The notes under the pieces: model-generated
Databases searched by the model: none
Told to the model about the DNA's origin: nothing
The model's input: the letters and a program-made list of their open reading frames with translations, nothing else
Made by a program: the position numbers and the translations under genes
DNA from: Paramecium octaurelia
Lineage: Eukaryota > Ciliophora > Oligohymenophorea > Peniculida > Parameciidae
Direction of reading: 5' to 3'
Length of the DNA: 64,000 nucleotides
Assembly: GCA_905182995.1 (NCBI GenBank)
Contig: CAJJDP010000158.1
Coordinates: 1-64,000 of the forward strand
Shown: piece after piece, positions 1-12,993 of the stretch
Numbering within the stretch: the first letter of the stretch is position 1
Layout of the letters: each line of letters starts with the position of its first letter

Positions 1-2579
1 CAATGTATGTTATTTATTCAATTTTGGAGTTAAGTTATTCAATTTTTTTTATAGTAAAAGACATAGAATATAATGTATAACTACCAATTCCTGAAATATA
101 TTTTCAAATTCAAAATTGCCATTTGATAATTATACTTCCAAACTTTCTAAACAATATGCATTTCAATTTGATAATACTTGTGTACTAATCTGAATCTATT
201 GTTTCACATGTAAAAACAAAGTTTTCAATTCTTCTATTTATTATCTAAAAGAAATCACAAGTCAAACAATCAGATTTACTTCACAAATGTAGAAAGTGAT
301 ATCATCACCTAAATAAATCCAACAACAACTTGAGAAAACATCTCAAACATGATTAACTTAAATATCACCGTCTCTGACAAATTACGTAGAATTTAAATAA
401 TTTTAAGCAGTCCAAAATGTTTCTGTATAAATAGCTAAAGAAACAAATCTAACGCTTTTTATCTGATTCAAATAGACATTAATATCTTGCTCAGTTAAAT
501 GTTTTTTACCATATTTTTTTATTCTGATTTAATACTCGATAAGCATACATCTATTATTTGATTTTCTCTCTTTATAATTATTATAATATAGATAAATTTC
601 ACAATTCTTGCAAGAAGTGCCTATGGTTTCTCTATAGTTGACTATTTCTAATCTATTAATCTTAAATTACAATTTTAATCTAATTAGATGTTTATCAATT
701 GACATTATTGGATGGAAGCGCTTGCTGTCTTAAAATACCAATATCTCCTACTTATAAGATATCACTAAGAAGAGTAAATAAAGTGATAATTCTATTTCAG
801 TAGCAAACTGATTCACCTGAGGTAATTTGATTAATATTAAGGTGAAATTTCTCTATTGGTAATCATTTTGATTGCTGATATATGATTACATTCAAGTTAA
901 GTTAAAAAAAGTGTATAATAAGATCATAAACTAGCATAAACCCAGATTTAAGCAGAATGGAAAAATAGTAATATTACATTTCTTATCAGATTTCAAATTA
1001 TTTCAAATAATGCTTATTTTTAAATCAAATTACTTTGTGAATATTCATAAAAAATAACAATGAAAAAATATTACCTCAATATATTCTCTAAAGTATAATA
1101 ATATATAGACTAATCCCTTGAATCAAATGTATTATTATTATCAACAACACATGTAAATTTAGATAGAATATTTACAAGAATAAATTAATAATTGAATGAA
1201 AGTTGGGTATGTTTAAATGAGCCAGTTTAATTAAATATAATTTATATATTTTTATTAATACTCTCTTTTAATTTGATATTTACTGTTATTTATTATTTAT
1301 TATAAAGCATTCTTTTTTTGAACAATTTGATATCTTTTGAAATCAGATAAGTTGCAATTAAAACATAATTAGTTTTTTTTATTTTAGCTTCACTTTTTCA
1401 AACTAATTAGTTTCTATTTACATCATCCAGTAATCTAGAGTTGTGGAATCCCTAATTTTTGTTAGATTAGGAATGAAAGATTAAATTCTGAATGTTTTAA
1501 TTAAAGAGTTGAATTTTAAATAGAAAAATATCTTTTTGAATGCTTTATGAATATAAAATAGATAATTTAAGATATAATCATTAATGGGAAATTATCTTCA
1601 ATAATTTGTGTAATGAAAATTAAAAAAATTGATTGAAATGTATACAAAACTATGCAATTTATTTTTCACTTCTGTTTATGTATCCACAAATTTTAATAAT
1701 CTAGAAAAGACAACTTCATATATAAATATAAATGGATTTGTATTTCAAATAATTCTTTGAGAAAATGGATCTATTTGTTTTTTTTCCTTTCACTTTTGTT
1801 CTCAAAATTTCAACTTCTTGTGATAACTGCAAGGCCTTCCTTAATGCAGCGATAACTATTACTGAAAAAAATACTTATGAGAATAACTTTAGTTTGAAAA
1901 TTTTTCATATAAACTAAGACCTCATTTTTAAGTTTTGAGTAGTTTTTACTTATCAAATTTTATTCCTTTCAATCATAATCCAATATCGATTCGCTTAGGA
2001 TCAAAATGCTCCAAAATCAAATTTCTCCTGGCAAATTAGGTAAAATATACTCTGAACCTTGTATCTACAATTCTTAAAGTGTAGAATTTAAATTTTATTG
2101 AAAAGAAAATGGTTATCCAAAATGAAAGCAATATATGATCCAAAAATTATAACTATTTGAAACTATGTTCAAACTTGAAAAAATTGGAATAATAATTAAA
2201 TCTTGATGAATTTTAATGGGCTTTTTTGGTTATTACTTACAATAGATGTTGAAAAATAGATAGTGGTGTTGAAGGTATGGTAATAGTCGAAACAAGGGTT
2301 ACGTAGGTGATATTTCAACTTAATAGACTTAAATGATAAAAAACACTCAATTGTAATATTGATTTTAGTAGTAGTATAGATTTGTGTAAAATGTAGATTG
2401 TTGATATGTGATATATAATTTAAAAGTTTAGCTGGAATTCTTTACTTGCTATTTAATTTCGATGCATAATTTAGAATTAAAGCCGGATATTAATTCTTGA
2501 CTTAATTTTTATTCAAAAACAAAATACATGAGCTAATTATAGATTTTGCTTTATTAGTGATTTAATTTAATTAAATAAA
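1..2579. other. AT-rich stretch without a supportable gene
   Basis: All frames are broken by TGA at about the density expected for AT-rich non-coding DNA. One short plus frame at 1765-1938 begins with a hydrophobic, signal-like N-terminus (MDLFVFFPFTFVLKIS). A broken coding-like patch follows near 2010-2110. These could be remnants of a gene like the one downstream, but I cannot show it. Confidence 0.5.
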
Positions 2580-5500
2580 ATGTAAAAAAATAGTCTAAGT
2601 TTGCTAATTACTATTCTTCTAACTTTAATTGAGTATTGCAATTTGTTATTAAAGATAAGTTTATTCAAGTTGCAATTACATAAGCACTGAGTCTGTAATA
2701 TTAAGCCTATCTAATCCTGAACAGGAAATAGATGTTAAATTGGAAAATAGGATTTTAAACTCGAAAGACAATATTGGGTATGGTTTATGGATGAAATACC
2801 AACCGTTCATCCCAATTTCAGATATAAGTATTGGATAATTATCGATAGGTTTCGTCAGGTTTTTCAGGAAAGGGTTCAGCATCATCTGGGTAGTTCATCT
2901 ATTTACTCTAGTAAAAAGAAACAAAATTCAATTTGTTAGCTTTTTATACATCTATTTCTGATTAAACATTAACTATTACTCACAATGTATTTTATTCATT
3001 TAAAAAAACAACTGGCACATTAGTATTTAATTTTGAATATGGAAATTATGAAGGGTAATGGATATTATTTTATTACTATTTTAATCTTTTATCAGAGTAA
3101 ACAATTGTCGGATTTTATTCATTGCAACAGACTATTTCAACGAAAACACAGACAGTAAATGACATACCTGCACTTGTTAAAGATATTACTCATGCGATAG
3201 GAGGAAAATAGGAGATGACAAATTAATTGGGAGAGCAACTTAAATTAACCTAGTTTATAGGAAGACTGTCCACAGTTTTCAGTTAGGGGTCAGTAAACAT
3301 ATTTACAAACTTGGAGACATTCTTATTAGGTTGTTCTATCCAATCTGAATGCTCAGGATCTGCATATACATTATCAAGTAGCAATTAAGCATTTTTGGGA
3401 TAGGGCTATACATCTGGTACAACAAGTGTATTTGAGTATCCAAAATTTGTAATAAAAGGATGGTTGAAATTACAATTGTTTGAGAAATCACCTCTCGTTA
3501 CTGTGATATTCAGAGTGACGATAAATTAAAACTATGAGGATGACATGGAGATTGGAGATAAAGATATTTACTTGTAATATCATTAGAATATCAGTCCAGA
3601 ATCAAATGGATTTCAAATAACTACTTATTCTTACAATTTTCCGACTTCAAATAGGTACACTAGTACTACCACAGATACCTTGAGTGACTTTGGAGCATAA
3701 TATTTGGAATTATTCATAAAGTGGCATTATATTTAATATGAAATCGGAACAAGCAATAACCAAGGCCAACCATTGTTTACAATGTATTTTCCATCACTAT
3801 TGGTTAAGTAGTAAGCTTACAAATGGAGCACTAAGATACAACATTTTACAGGAACAAAAATGTATTATTCTGTTGGTGGCGATAAATATAGTAAAACTTA
3901 TTTGGAAGGGCACATAAGCGATATGTAATTTATTTAGTATTGCACAACTCCAATAATTACATTATCCCCTAATTGTCACTATACATGTCTCACTTGTGAT
4001 GGTCCTAATAGCAACAATTGCTTATCCTGTCCATTGAATAGTCAAAGAATCTAGTCAGTAACCCAAAAGATTTGTGCTTGCAAATCCAAATATGTAGATA
4101 TTGAAAACGAACCAATCTGCAAACCAGTATCGGAAATCTTTCCATAGATGACAGAGGTAGAACTGGAGTTATAGTGTGACACTCCAGGTTATGATGTTTG
4201 CACAACAGAGAAAAAAGAATGTTCGTTTGGCTATTTCTTGTATGGAGGGTCTTGCTTATAATGGTATCGTATATATATATAATTAATATAGTCCTGGATA
4301 TTCCACATTTACTACAAGAAGCGTAATTTAATGTTCAAATTGTTTATTTTACCCAGGCGCCTTCTCATACTCATTAAGGTGTATTCAAGATACAGTCACA
4401 TATGATTATGATGAAAATTCTTCTTATTAAACCGTCGTCAGAACTGAGAGAGATATAGAATTTTATAATGTAGTTTTAAATGTAAATGGAGATTATGAAT
4501 TATAATTAAAGGAAGGATTTGATATCTCTAACACTTGCAAAGAAGGGTACTTTTTAAGTAATGAGAATTGTATCCCTTGTGTTAAAGGATGTCAAGTTTG
4601 CCAAAATTAAGATATATGTAAAACCTGCTCTTCTGGTTATGTTTTAACAGGAGATTTTTAATGTACTCAATGTTAAGGATGTACAGATTGTACAATTGAA
4701 TCTGAAATAGTAGTATGCAGTTCCTGTGCAACTGGAACATATTTATCATCAAATGGACCTTGTATTCCATGTGGGATGAATTGTTCAAGTTGTGATTCAA
4801 ATGGTATTTGTCTATACTGTAGTGATCCTACTAAATACTTTTAAACATTTGATGGTCAAAATTGCCAACCTTGTAGTATCACAAATTGTATCTATTGTTA
4901 TTAATACTTTGTTAAAAATGGAATAACTTATACAACTCTTGATATAAATTATGATATTCTTGAACTAAACTAAGCGTAGTTCTTAGTTGGGTGTGCCCTT
5001 TGTTAGGCTAATCTTTATTATAATATACTAACATAAAAATGCTAAGATAAACCTCTTACAATTCCTTCAACAACTTCAACTGATCCATCCAGCGGAAGTA
5101 CCAGTGGTGGAGGTGGCGGTATTGGTGGCGGAGGAGTAGGAGGTGGCGGAAGTACTGGAGGAGGAGGCTCATCAGATTAAGATAGTGATTGCAGTTCTGG
5201 GCTCATTATCAATACTGCAGGCGATACTAAATGTTTGGTCAGTACAACAAGCAAGACTTCTACTCAAAATACGGATTGCTCATCAATTTCAAATTGTTCC
5301 CAATGCATCTAAAAATATAGTTCATCTATTACTTTTTGCATGTTGTGTGTCGATGGGTATTATTCAGCAATATTAACTGGTTAATGTTTACAATGTGATT
5401 CGAATTGTAAGAGTTGCATTTAATAGAGTGAAAAGTATCAGGACTATTGGAAATGGGATATAAAGGCTTATTATAAATATATGCTTAATTCAGATGATTT

Positions 5501-8500
5501 ACATGCCTTTGAAACCTATGCTGTCGAGACAGTTCAAAATAACTTTGAATTGATTTGCACATCCTGTCCTTTAGGATATATTTTATATAAGCATAAGTGC
5601 ATCAAAGATTGTGATGTTGAATGCACTGAATGTGATGTAATAAATGGGGTTGCTACTTGTATCTAATGTTTGGAAACTCCATAGGGATTTTTAAAAAGTC
5701 AAGATTCAAATGGAGAATGTTAGGCATGTCCAAGTAATTGCGGAGCTTGTTTAGAAAGGACTGCTTCAGAAATTGCCAAATTCAATCCTTACTTCATCTC
5801 CTCTTCCTCAAATTTAAAGTATACAAAAATTTGCTATGAAAAATTCAATTTAGATTCTCCTGAGGGTTAATACTTTAATGATCAATTATTAAAAACTATT
5901 ACCTTTTGTGAAACCTATAATAAATGCTATTATCAAGTGATTTTGGTTTAAAACGTTTATTGTTCATATTATTATATGAATTAAACAGCCGCTGATTTGA
6001 CAGGAGAAGCGTTGAATGTTTTTAAGATGAAAAATATTCACATAACTGAACTCTTTTAACAGAAGTACTTATCTGCTGTTGAAACATCTGGGTTGTTTTA
6101 GTATCTGAATGAGAAAGTGATACGAGAAGTCGTCTTTGAATATACTTTAGTTTAGAAATCTGGAGAGGTTTGTAATATACCATCAGGGGGGTAACTCTTT
6201 TCAAAAATTTAATAAAATGTATTTACTGTTCAATCTGTTAACATCAAATTTATTGGACAATTATACCCAACCACTATAACTTTAGAATCCACATTAACAT
6301 TGAGCAACTTCACAACAATTACTTTTCAAAATATCAAATTGGACACCATGGATACCTAAACCCAGAATTCCTTGGAATCAGCTATTATTTTGGAAAATAA
6401 AGCCTTGAACCTCAACTTAGTTATTCAAGACTGTGTATTTACGACAACTAATTCTACCCCTAGTATACGCTCATTTTATTTTCTGTCTCAATAAGGTTAT
6501 TCTCTGAGCATCATTAATTTGATTATTGACAACCTAAAGGTTGTAAACTCAGAAATATTTTCATTCGTTTCATCATCTCAATTCAATCCAAACAGTTTGA
6601 CAGTTTATGATTTGAAGGTAACCAATTCATATTTTTTATCTACAGATTTATTCTACTTTGAAGGAAAATAGAGTTTTCTTTCCTTAAACATTGTGATGAA
6701 ATCAATAACCATCACTAATACAATATTTGAGAATTCAAATTTTATGAAGTCATAAACCTAACTAGACTATGACATAGGTCCTGTTTTGATTAAAGAAATC
6801 GAACTCAAGGCTGTAACAATCAAAGAAAAAGCATCACTGTTTAATATTCAAGGGGCATAGTCCCTTAAGCTTTAAGGTCTAACCATGTTAGATAGTGTTA
6901 TTTCATCAAGCTCGTACCTTTACAGTTGCAATATCTTTCAATTACAGGATATCTATATAAACAATACTGGTATTTCGAGCAGCACAATATTCAGTAACGA
7001 TGTAGATTATTCATTATCATATAATGCACTAATTAACGCTGCTGAAGTGTCAATTATTAATTGCACTATTGAAAATGTTAATTACAATAATCAACAAGCA
7101 ATCATAAAAATAATCTTGCTAGAAAAGATATCTGCTCTAATTGTTTCAATACAGCAATTTACATTATCAAAAAGTGTGATTACAGTAAATGTGAAAACTA
7201 CTTATATATCCTATCAATAATCTATTATCTATCTAGAATGCTAAACTTGTGTTTTGGAGGATGTTGAAATTCAAAGAGGGTATGGTCTCCCAGAAATAAC
7301 AATCCTAAACTCTTAGAGTCTGTCATTAAATAGGATCAAATTTACTTAATCAACTTTATATCATTCCAAAACCCTCCATTAATCTGTTGATTGCATGCTC
7401 AAGTATGCCTATTAGAATATGTACTTTTACTTGTACATAGGATTGTATCAGAATATCACAATAAATAAATTAGAATTGTACAACTCAATAGTCTACAACA
7501 ATCCTTTTATAATTATTAAGGCTTATGATTTGATGGAGAAAATACAAAATGAATATATCAGCATCACCAATAGCAACTTTTATTCAAACATGTTAATAAT
7601 AACAAAAAGAAACACTGCTTCATCGTTGATATCATTATTCTCTGAATAAAACTGTAAAGTTAGTATAGATTGTGTAGTATTTAATAAGAATCATTTAAAT
7701 GAGTACGTTTAAGATTTATCAAGACAATCTGCATCTACCTTGCTGCTTTAGTCATAGCAGGGCGATGTTGAAATTTCCAATACAGTGTTCAAAAACAATC
7801 TCGTCACTAATTCTACCGATTCCATATTATACATAAAATCAATCAATGTAGTATTTCAGAAAAATCAGTTTTCTAGCAACAACATCTTGCAACTTTCAAT
7901 ATTAGCCAAGAATCTATTGCTATTTGAAAACTAAGAATAGATTGATGGGTAGAGTTTGACCTAGGTATTTCCAATCAATTCAAAAAGTGGAAATGGTATG
8001 ATAACAGCCAATATCATCTCAATAAATAAGACATCAGTCAATAATTCATTTTCCTTGTATGGAGGTGGGTTCTATTTGGTAGCTTAAGTTACAGGTACGA
8101 TCACTATTTAGAACTCAATATTTTAAAATACTTTAACTAGCTTATCAAGTTCTTCATTTTCATCAGGAGGCTGTCTCTACATCGATGCCTAATTGTCAGA
8201 GCTAAAGCTTCGAATATATACGACGACGATAGAAGACTCATTTAGCAGGATTTAAGGAGGCGGCATCTAAATTGTACCTTCGTAACAATAGAACTATGTT
8301 GATCTGCAAAATCTAACAATAATAAATTGCTTTTCCATCTAATATGGTTTCTTCTCATATGTATTATCAAGTCTGTAGAGCATATATTCGGAAGTTCATT
8401 TTAGTGGAATATCGTTTATAGCCACAAAAAGTGGGTTCATGAGATTTTTATCCCTTTTGGAATCACCCACAACTGATGATATGGATTAGATTAGAAATAA

Positions 8501-11500
8501 CAATCCCATGATCAAAGTCAAATATGGATCAGTGTATATGAAAAATTGCAGTTTTGTTTCAACCCACATTTAATTTTTGTTGGATTTTGAATTTGCAACT
8601 AATATCGTTTTAAAAGATATTTTCATCCTGAATTCCACAATCTTATTTTCTCCTTTGATAAGATTAAGTTTACGATAATGTAATAATTTATAAATAATAA
8701 ATAGAGATTAGTGGAAGTATTTTGTTGATTAATGTGAATGCAGAAAATGTAGAGCAGTACACTGATTATTCAGATGCTGTGTGTTTGATTTCGACATTTC
8801 AATAGATTTAATCGTTAACATGTCCTGGAAGTATTCCATAGGACAATCCGATCATAGATGATTATGATACATCTCTCTATTAGCAATAATAATAACTTTG
8901 TAATTAAAATGATGTTTATAAAATTGCAAATTATAATTTTAGCTTATTTGAGATAGACAATTTGAATTCATCTCATAGTTTTGAGGTTCAAGAATTAAAT
9001 TTTGATTCCATAAATTGCTAGTCTTGTCAATATGGCATCTTCAGAATCAAGGGTATATATTAATTGGATACTGAAAACATCCTTTTCAATAAAATCAAGA
9101 TCTACAATAGTTAATGTGGGTAGACAGGATGTCTTTCATTGATATCGCAGTATGACTAATCTTTTCTAAGAAGTGATTTATTAGCCACCAATAGAAGAAG
9201 GTAGCTTCAGAAACATGATTACATAAATTTGATATAGAAATTAGATCATCAAGTAAGGATAATACATAGTAAGTTTGTAAACAACTATGCAACCTATGGA
9301 GGATCAGTGTTCATTGTTTAACTAAAAACAATAATTCATAATTGTTTGTTTCAGAAAAACAAAGCAGAGATAGGAGGTGCAATCTATTATTATTCGAATG
9401 AATCTTCAATGATCATATTTGAAAGTGATATAATTGAAAATGAGGCTAAAATTGCTGGAGGATTGTACTTGAATAAATAGTAGCTGTAGAAAACAATGTA
9501 ATTGGATGTATTTCTATCAAATAACAATTCAACTCTTTTTGGCTCAGATGTCTTTGAGAATCCAAGATCTCTGACAATCTCTGTGGATGGAGGACAGACC
9601 TTTTTAACCAAAGTTTAAGTAACGCAGAATTCAACTACAATCATTGAGAAAATAGTAGTCACTCCATATAAGATATTGGGATCATCTGAAAAAGCGAAGT
9701 ATTTAACATTTCCCTCTGGTCGATAGATAGAATCATATGAATTCTTTGATCAATATCAATCCGAATACATTCCTTATAATTTAACCTTTCGTATCATCGC
9801 TCTTAACAAGTATAACACTCAAGAGAAAAAATTAGCAGGTACTACTTGCACTCTGACTCCTACAATAATCAACATCACAAGTGAAGTGGTAGTACAAGGT
9901 TTGATTGGAAGTTTATCCTACAGTTAAGCAAAATTTAATGAAAGTACTGGTGATTACAATCTGGATGATTTAATCATCTACTTTAATCCGACTTATGAAG
10001 ATGACATCATCTTAAGATTGAATATTTAGTGCAATATTATCTCAATTCCAGAATACGATACTAACCCCCCTTACTTAATTAAGAATTATATAACTAACTA
10101 CAATTTGTAAGTTGACATCAAGACTTTCCCCTGCTAATTAGGAGAATTCTTGAATTCAACTTCTGGAGGCTGCATATTGTGCGATGTTATTCAAAATCAG
10201 TACTAGGTGCAATGGAGTGCTCAGAGTTGCAGTTACAAAGATGACTTAAAGATGAAATCAATAGAATCTTCAATGATTGAATTAAGATCATCTTATTGGA
10301 GAGCATATTATTATAGTCAAACTATTGAATATTGTTATCACCTGACTGAAAATTGCGAGGGAGGATGGTCACCAGGAGATGAATCTTGCATAGTTGGACA
10401 CATTGGTGCTTTGTGTGAGTAATGCGACTTGTACAATGTTCGAGGAGATGGGTCTTACTCACTAAGTTCTTCATATTCCTGTGGTAGTTGTGATGAAATC
10501 TTTGGGAATGTGTTAACTATATTCTTCATCAGCATTTGGACCCTCGTCTCAATTTTGATGTCTGTAAGCAGCACGGTCCAGATGATTGAAGAATTTATTA
10601 TTGGAATTCGATTGAAGGCCTTCGGAGTCACCGTTGTCATCAAATAGGCTTCCACTGCCATCTTAATTAAGGTATTCACGAACTATCTCCAAATCATTTC
10701 GACTATTTCTACATTCTAACTGTAAGTCCCTTCAGGACTGGCATCAATCATTAATAGTGCTGGCAATCCAATTGAATCTATGGCATACTCTCTAGATTGC
10801 TTTTTGATTAACGTTTCGGACATTTTAATCATTTACTTTAGGATCATATGGAGTCTAATGATGGCATCCTCCTACATAACAGTCTTCTTTACTTTGGGAG
10901 GAGTAGCTATTCTGTTTAACTCCATCAAGTTTAGGTTCTCCTATATCACTACAGCTCTTATCTACGTGTTCATCTACTTGCAGCCGAATTTAATAGGGGG
11001 ATTGATCTCCTTAATATCCTATAGATTAATTTCAGACGAATATTGGATTCAAGGGAATGTGGCCTATCGCTATGACACCTATCAGCATGTTAAATGGTTG
11101 TTGGGCTTTTGCTTTCCCTTGTTGCTGTTCTTTGGAGCCATAATGCCCATTTACTTGTGGTATGGAGTTAGGAAGAATTTACATCGTTTGGATCTTACGA
11201 AAGTGAGATAAATCTGGGGTTACCTTTATAATGAATACAAGTTGCATGCTTATTATTGGGAGACGATCAAAATCCTGTAGAAGGAATTGATTATCATTGT
11301 GCTGGCTTATTATGAGGATCACATCCCTATTAAAGCATCCCTTGTGTTTTTAGTGCTCTTTGGATATAGCTTTCTAACTACTGCTCAAAAACCTTACATG
11401 TCAGGCGATCTCAATTACTTAGACACCAAATCTACCATAGCTTGTGCAGTTTCAATTATCTTAGGCAGTTCCATTTACACAGCCTAACAATCAAATCTAT

Positions 11501-12067
11501 CGGAAATCGTTTGGCCATTTTACGTGATTATTGGAATCTTGAATGCATTATTTGTAGCGGAGATGCTGGTTAAAATAGTGTTTGCCTATTTTTAAAAATT
11601 GCATGATCAAATTGATTATGTAAAAGATTTCATCAAGAGTCATTTTCCCAAAGCGATCAGCAGGTATCCGTTCCTGAATGAGTTGTTTGAAAGTAAAAAG
11701 AAAAAATAGGATAGGATCAGAGAGAGATATAATAAACTTAGAGTTCATCTGATAAGCTAAGCTAAAAAGATATTAGAATTTAAAAGGTAATCTATATTGT
11801 ATATCTTCTAGGTTGAATAATTTAGAAATCCCAGGCAGAATCAAAACTGAATTGCTAGATAGCCATGATGACTAATAAGAAAAGCATGAATAAAAATTCG
11901 GAATTAATTCTATTAACAGTCCATCTATGGATCCCTCTGATAAACTTGATTTTAAAAACGAAGACCTCTCTGCTAAAGCCAGGTTTCAAAAGGTTTATCC
12001 AGAATTTCCGATACATTACATTCCATAGGATAGTCTGAAATCCAGTTTTCATTAATCATCTGGCTGA
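2580..12067 (+). CDS. giant secreted/membrane adhesin-like protein: ConA-like pair, Cys-rich repeats, beta-helix-like region, C-terminal multi-TM
   Basis: About 3,120 residues. Introns at 2645-2669, 2890-2911, 4264-4291, 8680-8704 and 11787-11811 keep the frame closed; TGA at 12065. A signal peptide (MQKNSLSLLITILLTLIEYC) is followed by two ConA/LamG-like units: A near residue 57 (YGLWMKYQP) and B near 278 (GWLKLQ ... MEIGDKDIYLQYHQ). Residues ~449-1050 carry many CxxC furin/EGF-like repeats, split by a Gly/Ser-rich linker at 5089-5190. Residues ~1075-2320 are repetitive, Asn/Ser/Ile-rich and look like a parallel beta-helix. A last Cys cluster at 10340-10500 precedes several membrane spans (10500-11620) and a charged cytoplasmic tail. 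This matches the architecture of large ciliate transmembrane adhesin-like proteins. Function is unknown; a surface or mechanosensory role is inference. Confidence 0.85.
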
Positions 12068-12993
12068 ACAATTTTATTTAATAATTATAAATATTTTGCT
12101 TATATATGAGATTAAGAAGCATTTATTCAGCATCTTTCTGAGAAGATTCAATTGGAAGTTGAGAAATATTATGCTTCAGAATCTTTTTTTATTGTCAATT
12201 AATTATGAATTAAAATATATTAGTTATAATATCTTAAATAAGTTAAGAAAACTGTAATATATGATAAGAAATCAGGAGAGTAAAAATTCAATATCATCGC
12301 AAATATGATCTTATAGAATAGTCCAATTTTATGAGAAATAAATTTAAGAATAGCTTTATTTTTTATGAAATTAACCATATCATATCATTACACAATTATT
12401 GGGTTATTTAATATGTTCTAATGTTATCTATATTTGGTATAATGAATTAAGGATATTCTAATTACTTTTTTTATCTTATTAAAGGATTGACATTTGCAAA
12501 TTCGGTCAAAATTTATCAATGTTTGTAGATGATGGAATGCAATTTTCTTGTATTTTGTTGATCAAATTTCTTTATTAATACCATCATAGAGCAAGTTAAT
12601 ACTCAGATATTATGAATTTGACCAACTTACATTGAATTCAGTAGTTGTCAGATTATAGATATACTATATTAATTCGAAATTTTAAATCGTTTTATCTTTT
12701 GTGGGTTTTCTGTCTTCTCTATACCTTAAGGGGAATAAGGGTATTTGTTATTTCTAAAAGCATCAAATGAATTATTTGAAATGGCTAATATGACCGGCAT
12801 TTTTTTAATTATATCATATGATCTAATAATTTTAATTAAGTATTTCCTCATCCTAATTTAAAATCAACATGATTATAACATTTTTTTTAAATTAGGTTAA
12901 GCAATCAGGTGTTTATAAGTCTGGATTGTTTAAAAATTCAATATGTGTTTGTTTATAATTAATTTATTGTTGTTAATATTTGTATAAAAAATA
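12068..12993. other. intergenic, no gene seen
   Basis: AT-rich spacer between two plus-strand genes. No TGA-free frame with protein-like composition and no RNA gene recognised. Confidence 0.6.

Noticed and set aside
3055-3095. 41-nt GT...AG segment in the giant adhesin gene
   Set aside because: First taken as an intron, but the frame is open straight through it (EGQWILFYYFNLLSEQ) and closes without splicing.
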